Below, in pieces: positions 1-10,521 of a stretch of DNA of 64,000 nucleotides. The stretch spans positions 310,001 through 374,000 of the forward strand of contig OY253650.1 in the NCBI GenBank assembly GCA_958009055.1, read 5' to 3'. The notes under the pieces are model-generated. The model worked only from the letters and a program-made list of their open reading frames with translations. It was not told the origin of the DNA and did not search any database. Source of the stretch: Choricystis sp. odSpoLacu1 (lineage: Eukaryota > Chlorophyta > Trebouxiophyceae). The position numbers and the translations under genes were made by a program. Within the stretch, counting starts at the first letter, position 1; every line of letters begins with the position of its first letter.

Positions 1-56
1 CTTTTGCGTCCCGCTCACACATACCGCCCAATCACCCCCCATCTCTTCTCCCCCAG

Positions 57-1351
57 CCACGAAACTGGCCACTACTTTGCCATCGACATCGGCGGCACCA
101 ACTTCCGCGTCATCCATGTTGATTTAGCCCCCACGCGCGGTGGCGTGACGCGGTTGGAAATGCGGGACGCCCCCATTCCAGACGCCGCCTACACGTGCCC
201 CGTGGACGGCCTGTTTGATATGATGGCCACCACGCTGCTGACCTTTGGCAAGGAGCTGGGTGTGTTGGGGGCGGAGGGCGCGCCTCCACCCACGATCGGG
301 TTCTGCTTCTCGTTCCCGTGCGACCAGACTGCACTCGACGGGGGGCGCCTCCTCAAGCTCACCAAACGGTTCAACAATCCAGGCGCCGTGGGCGTCGACC
401 CCGTCGTCGCCCTGCGCGCCGCGCTCAAGCGGGCGGGGGAGCCGGGGGCCAGGGTGGTGGCCCTGCTGAACGATTCGGTGGGCACGTTGGCGGGCGGGCG
501 CTACGCCGATCCGTCCGTCGAGCTCGGCGTCATTCTCGGCACCGGCACCAATGCAGCGTACGTCGAATCAGCGGCCGCAGTCACCAAGCTGCCTGCGAGG
601 GCGGCCAAGAGGCTGCGCACGGGGCGCGTCGTCGTCAACACCGAGTGGGGCGGCTTTGCCGACGCCTCCCTCCCGACTCTCCCCGCCGACGTCGCCCTGG
701 ACGCCGCCACCCCGCACGCGGGGGAGCAGTTGATGGAGAAGCAGATGTCGGGCATGTACATGGGGGAGGTGGCGCGGCGGCTGCTGGTGGAGCTGGCGGA
801 TGGAGGGGCCCTGTTTTCTGCGGCCTCAATCCCCAAAGCGCTGCGTGAACCCGGCGCCCTGACCACGGCCGACGTCGCCACCTGCGACGGCGACCGCTCT
901 CTCACTCTGACCGCCGTGGGGCGCGTGCTGGCGAGAGTGGGGGGGGAGGGCGCGTCCTGGCTCGACAGGCGGGTCGTCCGCCGCGTCTGCCACCTCGTGG
1001 CCCGCCGCTCCGCCCGCCTGCTGGCGACTGCGGTCGCCTCCCTGCTGTGTCAGATCGGGAGGGATGGGTCGGGGGAGGCTGCTGCTGCCACTGGTGCTGC
1101 CCCCGTCGCTGTCGCGGTGGATGGCGGCGTGTTTGAACACTACGCGCTGTACCGCGCGTACGTTGAGGCCGGCCTGATCGACCTGCTGGGCCCCGCCGCC
1201 GCCGCCTCCATCGCCTTGAACCGGGTGCGCGACGCGTCGTCGCGGGGGGCCGCCTTCCTGGCGGCCGCCGCCGACCACGCAGAGTTGGGGGCCGCACGCG
1301 CGGAGAGCGGGCGGTTGTCGGGCGCGCTCTCGGGCGCGCTTGCGGCGGCGT

Positions 1352-1353
<2 letters not shown>
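57..1353 (+). CDS. HXK: Hexokinase, 5'-truncated by the window edge
   Basis: Phosphorylates hexoses with ATP. Positions 1-56 look like an intron tail ending in CAG, so this is the last exon, starting in mid-codon at 57 and ending with TGA at 1351-1353. The exon opens just before the phosphate-1 loop IDIGGTNFRV. It then carries the sugar-binding FCFSFP segment followed by LTKRFN, the catalytic LLNDSVGTLAGG segment, LGTGTNAAYVE, NTEWGGF and a C-terminal DGGVFEHY motif. The order and spacing match a single-domain plant or algal hexokinase. The N-terminal exon or exons, including any plastid or membrane-anchor peptide, lie upstream, so location in the cell cannot be judged. An earlier in-frame TTG at position 4 is intronic. 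An AG-rich tract follows the stop. Confidence 0.93.
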
Positions 1354-1382
<29 letters not shown>

Positions 1383-1689
1383 TTGAGTTTCGTTACCATT
1401 TCACTGCACCGCAGATGCCTTTTTTCTGTTACTGCACTGGTGGCGGTGGAGTGCGTTTTTGGCACGCCATTTCTTTGTCAACAGAGAAAAGCAGAGCGCG
1501 AAAAGGACGTCGTCGACACACGTGTGCGTAAAAAAGTAGCTCCCCTCTCCTCGAGCTCCCCTCTCCCCCAAGCGCCCGTCTCCCCCCGCCCCACCACGGG
1601 CGGGGTGAGCGGCTCACTCCACACGCCCCGACACCAACTGCGCGCCCGTCGCTGGGCAGGGGCCAAAGCAGGGAGTGCCCCCGCGTCCA
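1354..1689. other. Intergenic: AG repeat and spacer
   Basis: This holds the hexokinase 3' region and the promoter and 5' leader of the next gene. It begins with an AG/GAGG simple repeat overlapping the stop codon (about 1352-1383), has T-rich patches near 1420 and 1456, and a C-rich leader up to the ATG at 1690. No convincing ORF or RNA gene is seen. Confidence 0.6.
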
Positions 1690-4600
1690 ATGGCACCCGA
1701 CGCGCCCCCCGCGCGCCGGTCCCCCGACCCTCCCCCCCCGCCTCCACCCCCCGCCCCGGCCACGGGCACCGCCTACCTGCACACCCACCTGGCCGCCTAC
1801 CTGGCGGCCGCGGCAGCCGTGGCAGCCGTGCTGCACGACTCGGCCGCTTCCGTGCTCAGCAAGTATGAAATCAACCGCAAGTGGTTCTTCCTCTATGGTG
1901 AGTGGTGGGTGGTGGTGTGTGTGTGTGTGTGTGTGTGAGTTGGGAGTGTGTCGGGGGCGGTGGAGGGTGCCACGGCGCAGTGGTGGGGCGTGCATACCAA
2001 AGATACCGACGGTTCAAACCCTCGTGTGTCCCGCCCTCCTTTCCTCCCAGGTGCCCTCCTTGGCGCCACCTACCTCTACGTCCGCCCCCTCATTCGACGC
2101 GGCATCGGCAGCGCTGCTGGGTGAGTGTGTGTTGGATGGGTGGGACATGCTGCGGAGGCTGGTGTTTGGGAGGATGGTTGTGTGTGCGCGCGGCGGCGGC
2201 ACCTCGGCACGACGCCGTGGTGGCACCACCCTCTCACCCCACACCCCACCCCACCCACACCCATCCACAGTGGCTACATCAACCTCACCACCGCCTACAT
2301 CGCCTGGCTGCTGACCGCGGTCGCCATCCACTTGCCCTCCCCCCGCGCGCTGGGCGTTGACGTGCGTGCCGACGCCGCCCTCGCCCTGGCGGTCGCCCTG
2401 CTGACGGCGGGCGTGCTGGCGTGCGCCCATGGCCTGCACGCGGCCGCCGTTTGGCTGGGGCTGGCGTCGCCCGCTCTGCTGCCGCGGCGCGCGGTGGGGG
2501 GCTGCGGCGGCGCGGCGGCTGCCGTGGTGCGGTCCGCCGCCGACCTGTACCCCGTCGTCGCCGTCAATGCCGCCTCCATCGCGTTCGCGTGCTCCACGTT
2601 CTACTCGTTCTGCAGCGCGGGCGGCGGTGCCGGCACCGGCGCGCGCGGCGTGGTGTGCGGCCGCTGGCTGGCCCCCCTGCCCGCCTCCTCCTACCCCCGG
2701 TTTGCCCAGTATGTGCTGTATGATGACAGAGCAGGGGTTGGTGGTGGCGACAATGGCACGCTGGTGGCGTCGGGGGCTGTGCATGTTGACATCGAGGCCA
2801 CACTGTCCAGCCCCCCCCCCGCCATCCACCCCGTGTTCACGCTCTGGGTCACCCTGGCCCTCATGTACGTCGCCCACGCGCTGGCCGACCATGCGGCTGC
2901 TGTCGTGGCGGCGGCTCCAGCTGCGGGTGACTTGCGTGCATCGCCCGACTCGACGCCACGGGCGGGGGGAGGGAACGTCGCGTGCGCGGCGACCGCGCCC
3001 TCCCTGCCCCCTCTGGAGGCCGCCACAGGCTCCACCGGCGCCCTTCTCGACAAAGACGCTGATGCCAAACGGAGGCGGGATCGCGTCGCCATGCCGCCCC
3101 CCCCGCCTCCGCGCCCGCCGCCGCGCCTGCGCCGCCCTGCCTCCGTCGCGGCCGCGCTGTCTCGGCGGTCATTCGACCTGCTGCGCCGGGGCGTGGGGTC
3201 GGTCGTGTACCTGGCCCACGCGGGAGGCGTGCTTGATGGTGCCCGCGCGGCGGCGGCGGCGGCGGCGGCGGCAGCAGCAGCCGACGCCGACTCGGCCACC
3301 ACCCCGTGCGCCGCGCCGCTCGCGACCGCGGCCTCCATGCCCCTCGCAGCCACGCCGACACTGCCGCTGACAGCGTCCCTGGTGTCCATGGCGTCCACGG
3401 TGGGCAGCTATGATGTGGGTGGCAGCGTGGCGGATGGCTGCGGCAGCGTCACCCCCGCCCCCGACGCTGCCGCTGCCGACCCCCCACCCTCCTCCACCGC
3501 CACCCCCGACTTTCTGCCCATGTTCCCCTGGTACTCGGGCACGTCGGCCGACATGCTGCGCACCGTGTTTGGGCTGGTCGTCTCCCTAAAGCTGTTCCTT
3601 GGGCGGTTCGACCTGCGCACGCTGCACGCCGCATTGCTCGGCGCGGGCGGGGGCGGCGGGGGCGGCGCCACAGCGCGCGCTGGCACCGCCGCCGCCCCGC
3701 GCGGCCCTCCCCCCGCGGCCGGGGACGGTCTCACCTTTGAACACCTGGCCGATCGCGACTCTGCGTGGGTCGACTGGATCGCGGACACGGGGGACGGCGG
3801 GGACTCAACCTACACCGTCGCGCGCGCGCTCGCGGCCCCCCGCCTCGCCGTCTCCGTCCCTCCCTTACTCGCCGCCCGCCTGCCCCGCCGCTCGGCGGCG
3901 GCCACTGCTGCAGCCGGCCCCGCCGCCGCAGCCGCGGGGGAGACGCGCGTCCTGCCCCGGGGCGACGCTCTGGTGATTGGGGGCGACCTCGCCTACCCCC
4001 ACCCCTCCCCCGACACCTACTCCCGCCGCTTCTTCGGCCCCTTTGGCGACGCCCTGGCCCCACCCCCGGGAGTGGATGCGGGCGCCATGGTGGTGGATAA
4101 GCAGGCCATGTTTGGGGGGGGTGGCGCCAGCGGGGGCGTGCCGTGCGCCAAGCACGCGCGCTCCGCGTGCGCGGCGCACGGCGGCCTTCCCGCGCGCGAC
4201 GCCCCCTCCCCCTCCTGCCCGTCCTGCGCCGCCGCCGCCGGCCTGGCCGCCCACCCCGGCCCCTCCGCCTTTGCCATCCCGGGCAACCACGACTGGATTG
4301 ACGGACTGGACACCTACACGTCGGCCGTCCTGCACCGCGGCTGGCTCGGCGGGTGGGCCCTGCCCCAGGACGCGTCCTACTTTTCACTCGCCCTGCCGCA
4401 CGGGTGGTGGTTCTTTTGTTTGGACTTGGCGTTGACAGGTGAGAGCAGTGATGAGTGATGCGTTCAGTGGGTTGGGTGGCGAGAGAGAGGGGAAAAGAGA
4501 CGCGACTTTTTTTTTTGCTCAGCCCCGAACCCTCAACCCACACGCACCAGGCGACATCGACCTGTGCCAACTGCGCTACTTTGCGCGCGTGGCGGACGAG

Positions 4601-6443
4601 CGCATGGGGCCGGGCGACGCAGCCATCATCGCCACGCACGAACCCAAGTGGTGAGAATGGAAGACAGGTGTGGGTGGAGGGAGAGAGCCCGGTTTTTCGC
4701 CACCGTCCATGTTTCCCACCTTCCCTTTCCCACCCACCACCCACAACCCACAGGCTCACCGAGTGGCACGGCGGCGACCTCCCCGGCTCCAACGTGCGCC
4801 AGCTGGTCGAACGCCACCTGCGCGGCCGCGCGCGCGTCGCGCTGGCGGGCGACCTCCACTTTTACTTGCGCCACTCCTACGCCAGAGCCGACCCGTCTGA
4901 CACCACCACCCCGCTGCTGGCGCCTGAACACCTCATCGTCAACGGGTTGGGGGGCGCGTTCCTGCACCCGACCCACACGTTTGCGGGGGCAGCGTTCGGC
5001 GTCCCCGGCGCGGGCGCGGCCGCCGACGCGCGCGCGGGGGGCGCCCCCGCCCCCCCCGCCCCCGCCCCCGCCCCGCGGGGCGAGTACGTGTGCGCCGCCG
5101 CCTACCCGCCCCCCGCCACCACGCTGGACCTGGGGCGCCGCAACGCCCTCAACTTCAGGCTGCTCAACACGCGGTTCGACGTCGTGGGGGGCGCCCTCTA
5201 CTTCCTCGTCACCGTGTCCACCGTGCCACGCTGCGCCGACGTGGACGCCCTGCTGGACGCGCGGGGCGGGGCGGGCGCGGTGGCGGCCGCCGCCGCGCGC
5301 GCGCGCTGGCGGCGGCCGCGGCGTCGATCTTTGTGGAGTCGACCGTCTCCCTCGCCGCCGTCGCCGCCCTCTTCACCCTGTGCTTTGCGTTTGCCTGCTC
5401 TGGCGGTGTGGGCAAGCTGAAGTCGCCGCCCCCGCCCCCCCCCCCCCCACCGCGCGCGCGGCCTGACCGACGCGCTCGCCTCGCGCGCCCGCTCGGGCGG
5501 CCTGCCCACCCAGCTCGCCTTTGCCGCCGCCCACACCGCCGCCCACGTGACCACCGCCCTCACACTGGCCCTGTTGCTGGACCTGGGTGTCGCCACGTGT
5601 GCCCGCTACGCCGGCCTCGGCCGCGGCGGCTACTTTTCATTCTTCGATTTCTACCTCCACGATTTCGAGGCCGTCCACTTCCCCGACCCCGCCGGCCTGC
5701 GCTCCACCCTGCGCTCCGCCACGCTGGGCCTGTACCCGGGCGCCCTCAAAGCCGCCATGGCGCTGTTTGACGTGCCGGAAGCGGTCGCAGTCGGACGCGC
5801 GGCTGCCTGCGCAGCGGGCGCGCGCGGCGCCTCCTCCCTGCCCCGCCCCCAGGCCACCGCCTACTATGGCGGCATGCTGGCCTACTACTGGCTGCTGGCT
5901 ACCCCTGCCGTTGGCCTGGTTTTTGGCTCGTACCTTTACGTCGCTTGCAACTGGTGCGGCGTGCACCACGATGAAGCCTTCTCCGCGCTCCGCGTCCCAG
6001 GGTTCAAAGGCTTCACCCGGCTGAGGTTCGCCCCTTCAGGCGACCTCCACGTCTACACCGTGGCCACCGACGCCGTGCCCAGCGCCTGGTGTGAAGACCC
6101 GCGCTGGCGGGGGCCCGGCGGCGGCGGAGGCGGCACCCACCGCCCCGCCCACGAAGCCGCCCATCCGTCCCGGTGGGCGCCCGCCGCCTCGGTGCGGGGG
6201 CGGCGGGCGGGGCGGGCGGGCGCGGAGCCGGTGTTCCGGGTGGTGGACTTGTTGGTGGTGCCCAAAGACGCGCGCAAGCCGAGCAAGGGCGGGGTGGTGG
6301 CTGGTGGCGCCAAGGGCGACGCCGCCCCGCCGCCTGCTGCTGCTGTTGCGGCTGCCGCTGCGACTGCGTCGCCCGCCAAGCCGGCGACCGCAGAGGCGGC
6401 GCCGTCGCAGGCGGCCGCGGCGTGCACGGCCGGGGGGGTGTGA
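1690..6443 (+). CDS. Large multi-pass membrane protein with calcineurin-like metallophosphoesterase domain (two frame breaks)
   Basis: Proposed exons are 1690-1897, 2051-2120, 2271-4438, 4551-4650 and 4754-6443, with all splice phases agreeing; the product is about 1,410 residues. The N-terminus is Pro-rich and followed by hydrophobic helices. The phosphoesterase core comprises GGDLAYPHPS, GNHDWIDG, THEPKW and AGDLHFYLRH, then GLGGAFLHPTHTF, which supply the Asp, His and Asn metal ligands of the calcineurin fold. More hydrophobic segments lie downstream, including near ACARYAGLG and YYWLLATPAVGLVFGSYLYV. A roughly 170-residue low-complexity insert precedes the core. Inside exon 5 the good coding frame changes near 5298 (a GC repeat) and returns near 5440 (a run of 14 C). 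The hydrophobic stretch between reads only in the intermediate frame. Substrate unknown; similar membrane-linked phosphoesterases occur in plants, but I would not name an orthologue. Confidence 0.8.
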
Positions 6444-6494
6444 TGAAAAAAGGGTTTTTAGTTTTAATTTAATCTCACACTTTTGAACTTGCAT

Positions 6495-6499
6495 TGTAA
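6495..6499 (+). promoter_or_regulatory. Putative TGTAA poly(A) signal
   Basis: TGTAA, the typical green-algal polyadenylation signal, lies 52 bp after the stop codon of the metallophosphoesterase gene in a T/A-rich stretch. Similar signals follow cystathionine gamma-synthase (18243-18247) and malonyl-CoA:ACP transacylase (63891-63895). Confidence 0.5.
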
Positions 6500-6657
6500 A
6501 ACGACACACACGCTCTGCACAAACACACTCGTGCCTCACACGCGCTGGTCAGGGAGGCTGTGGGCGGCCGTTTGGGGGTCGTTTGGAGCAAAAAAATCAT
6601 TGCGCTCACACCTGCCGAAACTTTTCCTTTCGCCCGAAACCTCTTCACCCCACCACC

Positions 6658-7971
6658 ATGTCTGCCGCCCTCGCCTCGCGCACCATGCGCACCGCCACGG
6701 TCTCCAAGGTGAGCTTGTCTTCCAGCCTTGCGAAGCGGGAGGAGGGGCGGCGGGGGAGGGTCGCGTCCCCCGCGGGACCGAAACGGTTTTGGCTCAATTG
6801 AGCCAAACAGCGCCCGGCACCACTGCTCCCTGAGGCAGCGCGCCCCCTCGGACGCACCAGCGCGTTCGTGCGTGTTCCCACTTGCCCCCCACGGCGGCGA
6901 AATAGGGCGGGGCGGTCCTGGGGAACGCGGCACGGCGTCGATTTGCGGCTTCTGCAGCTACCCTTACCCCTCCGCTGCGACCACGTGCGGCGCCCGCCAC
7001 ACCCCTCCCGTCACCCCGGGTTGCTTGTTTCGTATTGTGGTGTGAACCCAGCAACCCGTGCCGTGCAAAAGGGGGCCCGGAGCCGCGCGGCTTTGGGCGC
7101 GGCTTGGGGCTATCGTTTTTCGCGGCAGCTCCCGCTTGCGTCGCCCCCTTTTCTCCTTTTCCTCACCCTCTTTCTCCCCTCGTGCACGCGACCCACCTGG
7201 CCGCGAGGGGCGGCGTGCCTGCTCTCTGTCTTCCTGCTGCTTTGCCTTGACATTGACCTTCCCTCCCCACACCCACCCTCCCAGCGCTCCGTCACCACGC
7301 GCGCCGCCGCCGAGTTCTACGGCCCCAACCGCAACCTCTTCCTCGGCCCCTTCACCTCGCCCCCCTCCTACCTCAACGGCGAGTACCCGGGAGACTACGG
7401 GTGGGACACCGCCGGCCTGTCCGCCGACCCGGAGACCTTCTCCCGCTACCGCGAGATCGAGGTCATCCACGCGCGCTGGGCGATGCTGGGCGCGCTTGGC
7501 TGCATCACCCCCGAGCTGCTGGCCCAGAACGGCACCCCCTTCAAGGGCGACTCCTCCATCTGGTTCAAGGCGGGCGGCGCCATCCTGTCCGAGGGCGGCC
7601 TCGACTACCTGGGCAACCCGTCGCTGATCCACGCGCAGTCGATCGTCGCGACTGTCGCTGTCCAGGTCGTGACGATGGGCCTCATCGAGGGCTACCGCGT
7701 CAACGGCGGCCCTGCGGGCGAGGGCCTCGACCCCCTGTACCCCGGTGAGGCGTTCGACCCCCTCGGCCTGGCTGACGACCCCGACACCCTGGCCGAGCTC
7801 AAGGTCAAGGAGATCAAGAACGGCCGCCTGGCCATGTTCTCCATGCTGGGCTTCTTCGTGCAGGCCATTGTCACCGGCAAGGGCCCCCTGGAGAACCTGT
7901 CCGACCACCTGGCCAACCCCGCGGTCAACAACGGCTTCGCCAACGCGGGCCGCTTCGTGCCCGGCGCGTGA
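6658..7971 (+). CDS. LHCB: Major light-harvesting chlorophyll a/b protein of photosystem II (LHCII), copy 1
   Basis: Binds chlorophyll a/b and carotenoids in thylakoid LHCII trimers. Exons 6658-6708 and 7285-7971 give 245 residues. Exon 1 encodes only the first 17 residues of the plastid transit peptide, ending in TVSK. The mature part has FYGPNR (the trimerisation-type motif, with F for the usual W), then [18 protein letters not shown], helix 1 [15 protein letters not shown], the GGLDYLGNP loop, helix 2 [10 protein letters not shown], and helix 3 [20 protein letters not shown] with the [10 protein letters not shown] stretch before it. ATG context is CACCACCATG. The 576 bp first intron is several times longer than neighbouring introns and holds a G-box core and a perfect 20 bp palindrome. 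The next gene downstream is a close paralogue. Confidence 0.96.
6788..6807. repeat. Perfect 20 bp palindrome in LHCII intron 1
   Basis: TTTGGCTCAATTGAGCCAAA equals its own reverse complement over 20 bases. It lies 80 bp into the first intron of the upstream LHCII gene. It could bind a dimeric factor or form a cruciform or RNA hairpin; no function can be shown from sequence. Confidence 0.85.
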
Positions 7972-8521
7972 ACAGTGTGTGAAAGCACGCGTTTTTCCTT
8001 TTTTCCTTTTTGTGTGGGGGTGGCGTCCAAAAAACAGCGTGCACGGGGTCGGCGGAATCCACGCGCTCGCGACCGTGAAACAAGTCCAACACGCAACGTT
8101 CGTGTGGAGCAACAACACGGGTCGCTGTGTGGTGCGAGGTCGAGAGAGAGTGAAAACGATCTTTTTTTTCGCCACACACGCCCACCCTGCATGTAAACAC
8201 AAACACCCACCCCCCAAAAGAGCAGACCTAAACATTGATGTGTGGAGGGTGAGGCGCGGGAGAGAGTGTCTCGGGCAGTGTGAGCGAGAGCGGAGTGCGC
8301 GTGGTGTCTCCTCTCTCTCTTCTGCCGCCTCGCCGAGTGTGATGACACTATCAAACGTGCCAGAGTGTGGCAGTGGCCACCCTCCAGGCAGCGTAGAGTC
8401 ACGCGGGTGAGGCACGGTCCCCCCTCTGTGCTGTACCTGCGTGAAAATCATTTTTCTTCGACACAACTCGTTTGCCTTTTATCACCTTTTCGTCACCCTC
8501 CCTTCACCCGCCTCCTCCACC
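7972..8521. other. Intergenic between tandem LHCII genes
   Basis: This contains the 3' UTR of LHCII copy 1 and the promoter and 5' leader of copy 2. There is a T8 run near 8162, a TGTAA at 8192-8196 (221 bp after the stop, a possible poly(A) signal), and TTCGACACAACTCG at 8457-8470, 52 bp before the next ATG. No additional gene is seen. Confidence 0.55.
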
Positions 8522-9877
8522 ATGGCCTCCGCCCTCGCTTCCCGCACCTTCGCCGGCGCTCGCGTCGCTTCGTCCAAGGTGAATACGGGGGCCGGTTGGC
8601 AGCGGCGCCTGCGCGCGTGGGGGCCACGGGCAGCATGGCCGAAGCCACGCCCGAAATCCAAGGGTGGTTTCGACCCGCCTCGGCGCCTCCTCCCGCCCGC
8701 CCGCCATCCCCCTTCCCCCCCGACCGGCTCACGTGCAACACGTTGCTTGTGCGAGGGGGATCGGGTGGGGGCGCGACGCGCGGGCCGGGGCGGAGGCGCC
8801 CGATTGCGCCGGCCTCAACCCAAAACTCGCCTCCTGTGCAACCGTCCCCTCGGCGACAGTTCCACCCGCCCGCCCGCCCCACACACCCGCGACATGCTTT
8901 GCCGGCATCGTGTCGACCCTGCTGACGCGGGCTACGGGGGGCGGCGCGCGTCAACCGCTGCCGTGGCACGCTCGGTCGCGTTTCTTTATCTTCGGCCGGA
9001 CCCACGTCTGCAGCGCCGACCCGCGCGGCCCCCGTTTCTCACCCTTTTTCCCTCTACCTCCCTCCCCACAGCGCCCCGTCGCCACCCGCGCCGCCGTCGA
9101 GTTCTACGGCCCCGACCGCGCCAAGTTCCTGGTGAGTTGTGTGGGTTGTGTGTGTGTGCGTGTGTGTGGAAAGAGAGAGAGAGAAGAGAGAGAGCGGTTG
9201 ATCGCCGCCACCGTCCCAAACTCACCCTCCACACACCTCTACCCCAGGGCCCCTTCTCCGAGGACTCCACCCCCGCCTACCTGACGGGCGAGTTCCCCGG
9301 CGACTACGGCTGGGACACGGCCGGCCTCTCCGCCGACCCCGAGACCTTTGCCCGCTACCGCGAGATCGAGGTCATCCACGCGCGCTGGGCCATGCTCGGC
9401 GCCCTCGGCTGCGTCGTCCCCGAGTTGCTGGCGCAGAACGGCACCTCGTTCAAGGGCGACACCGCCGTCTGGTTCAACGCCGGCTCCGCCATCCTGACCG
9501 ACGGCGGCCTCGACTACCTGGGCAACCCGTCCCTCGTGCACGCCCAGTCCATCGTCGCCACCGTGGCCGTCCAGGTCGCCCTCATGGGCCAGGCCGAGGC
9601 GTTCCGCGCCGCCGGCGAGGCGCCCGGCGTCGAGGGCCTGGACTCGCTCTACCCGGGCGGCCCCTTTGACCCCCTCGGCCTGGCTGACGACCCCGACACC
9701 TTCGCCGAGCTCAAGGTCAAGGAGATCAAGAACGGCCGCCTGGCCATGTTCTCCATGTTTGGCTTCTTCGTGCAGGCCATTGTCACTGGCAAGGGCCCCC
9801 TGGCCAACCTGTCGGACCACCTGGCCGAGCCGTCGGTCAACAACGGCTTCGCCTACGCCGGCCGCTTCTCTCCCTGA
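8522..9877 (+). CDS. LHCB: Major light-harvesting chlorophyll a/b protein of photosystem II (LHCII), copy 2
   Basis: Tandem paralogue of the gene at 6658, 248 residues. Exons are 8522-8578, 9072-9131 and 9248-9877. The first intron (493 bp) interrupts the transit peptide at the same place as in copy 1, after a serine-lysine. The second intron splits the [16 protein letters not shown] region and is absent from copy 1. Motifs include [55 protein letters not shown] and [20 protein letters not shown]. The protein ends AGRFSP, shorter than the VPGA-type tail of copy 1. Copies diverge mostly in the transit peptide, the stroma-facing N-terminus and the segment before FDPLGL. Trimer-type LHCII is secure; the exact isoform is not. 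Confidence 0.96.
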   Translation: MASALASRTFAGARVASSKVNTGAGWQRRLRAWGPRAAWPKPRPKSKGGFDPPRRLLPPARHPPSPPTGSRATRCLCEGDRVGARRAGRGGGARLRRPQPKTRLLCNRPLGDSSTRPPAPHTRDMLCRHRVDPADAGYGGRRASTAAVARSVAFLYLRPDPRLQRRPARPPFLTLFPSTSLPTAPRRHPRRRRVLRPRPRQVPGELCGLCVCACVWKERERRERAVDRRHRPKLTLHTPLPQGPFSEDSTPAYLTGEFPGDYGWDTAGLSADPETFARYREIEVIHARWAMLGALGCVVPELLAQNGTSFKGDTAVWFNAGSAILTDGGLDYLGNPSLVHAQSIVATVAVQVALMGQAEAFRAAGEAPGVEGLDSLYPGGPFDPLGLADDPDTFAELKVKEIKNGRLAMFSMFGFFVQAIVTGKGPLANLSDHLAEPSVNNGFAYAGRFSP

Positions 9878-10521
9878 AGAGTGTGCTGTGTGTGTGTGAT
9901 CACAGTGTGAACTGTGACAACACAAAGGGCGTGTGTGTGGCGTGCGTGCGAGCGTGGGCGTGGTTGTGTTTTTGTTTCGGCACAACTCGCCCCGCCGCGC
10001 CCGCGCGCGTGCTCCTCCCGCGCCTCGGCCCTCGGAGGATAGCGTGAGAAAACAACAAAAAAAAAAATCCCCGATCCACCATGCCCTTACCCAAAAGACA
10101 GAGGCTCTGGCGCGGTGGAGGGCGGCGGTGTGTGTGGATCGCCCCTCCACACTCCCCCTCGCGCACGCGGCGACACGGTTTTTTTTTCCACCTTTTTACC
10201 CCACTCCAAAACAATCCTACCCCCCCCTTTTTTTTTCATCGCGAAGAGAAATGTGAGATGCGGCGTGTGTGTGCGTGGACGATGGGGGGTTTCCCGGGTG
10301 TGTCGCCGTCGGTGGGGGTGGGGGCCGGGGGAGAGATGGCGCATAGCCTGCTTTGCGCCTTTGATCTTCCCCGCCCGCGCGTCGTGTGTGTAAATCAACG
10401 GATTTTTCACGCTGGGCGCCCCCCGCGGAGCTTCATAAAACATGAGAGAGAAGTTGGAGTGAGTTTGATTAAAAATGATGGCCAGCTCTCGGGGAAGGAA
10501 AAAATCAACCGCACTCAATTC
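9878..10521. other. Intergenic between LHCII copy 2 and adenylate kinase (convergent)
   Basis: Two 3' regions meet here. The stretch has GT-rich repeats, a T run near 10180-10190, T8 at 10229-10236 and A/T-rich patches near 10440-10480. TTTCGGCACAACTCG (9975-9989) resembles the element upstream of LHCII copy 2. The apparent ORFs are low-complexity shadows. Confidence 0.5.

Noticed and set aside
4..56. Start of hexokinase at position 4
   Set aside because: The codon is TTG, the sequence is pyrimidine-rich and ends CCCCAG, so it is the end of an intron.
1966..2030. Pol III box A/B-like pair (CGGCGCAGTGG and GGTTCAAACCC) in the first intron of the metallophosphoesterase gene
   Set aside because: The spacing is too short and the T-stem has three mismatches; no acceptor stem can be formed, so it is not a tRNA and too short to call a SINE.
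6964..8466. 500-codon minus-strand ORF over the LHCII region
   Set aside because: Antisense to the LHCII exon with no family motif; the high G+C content keeps antisense frames open.
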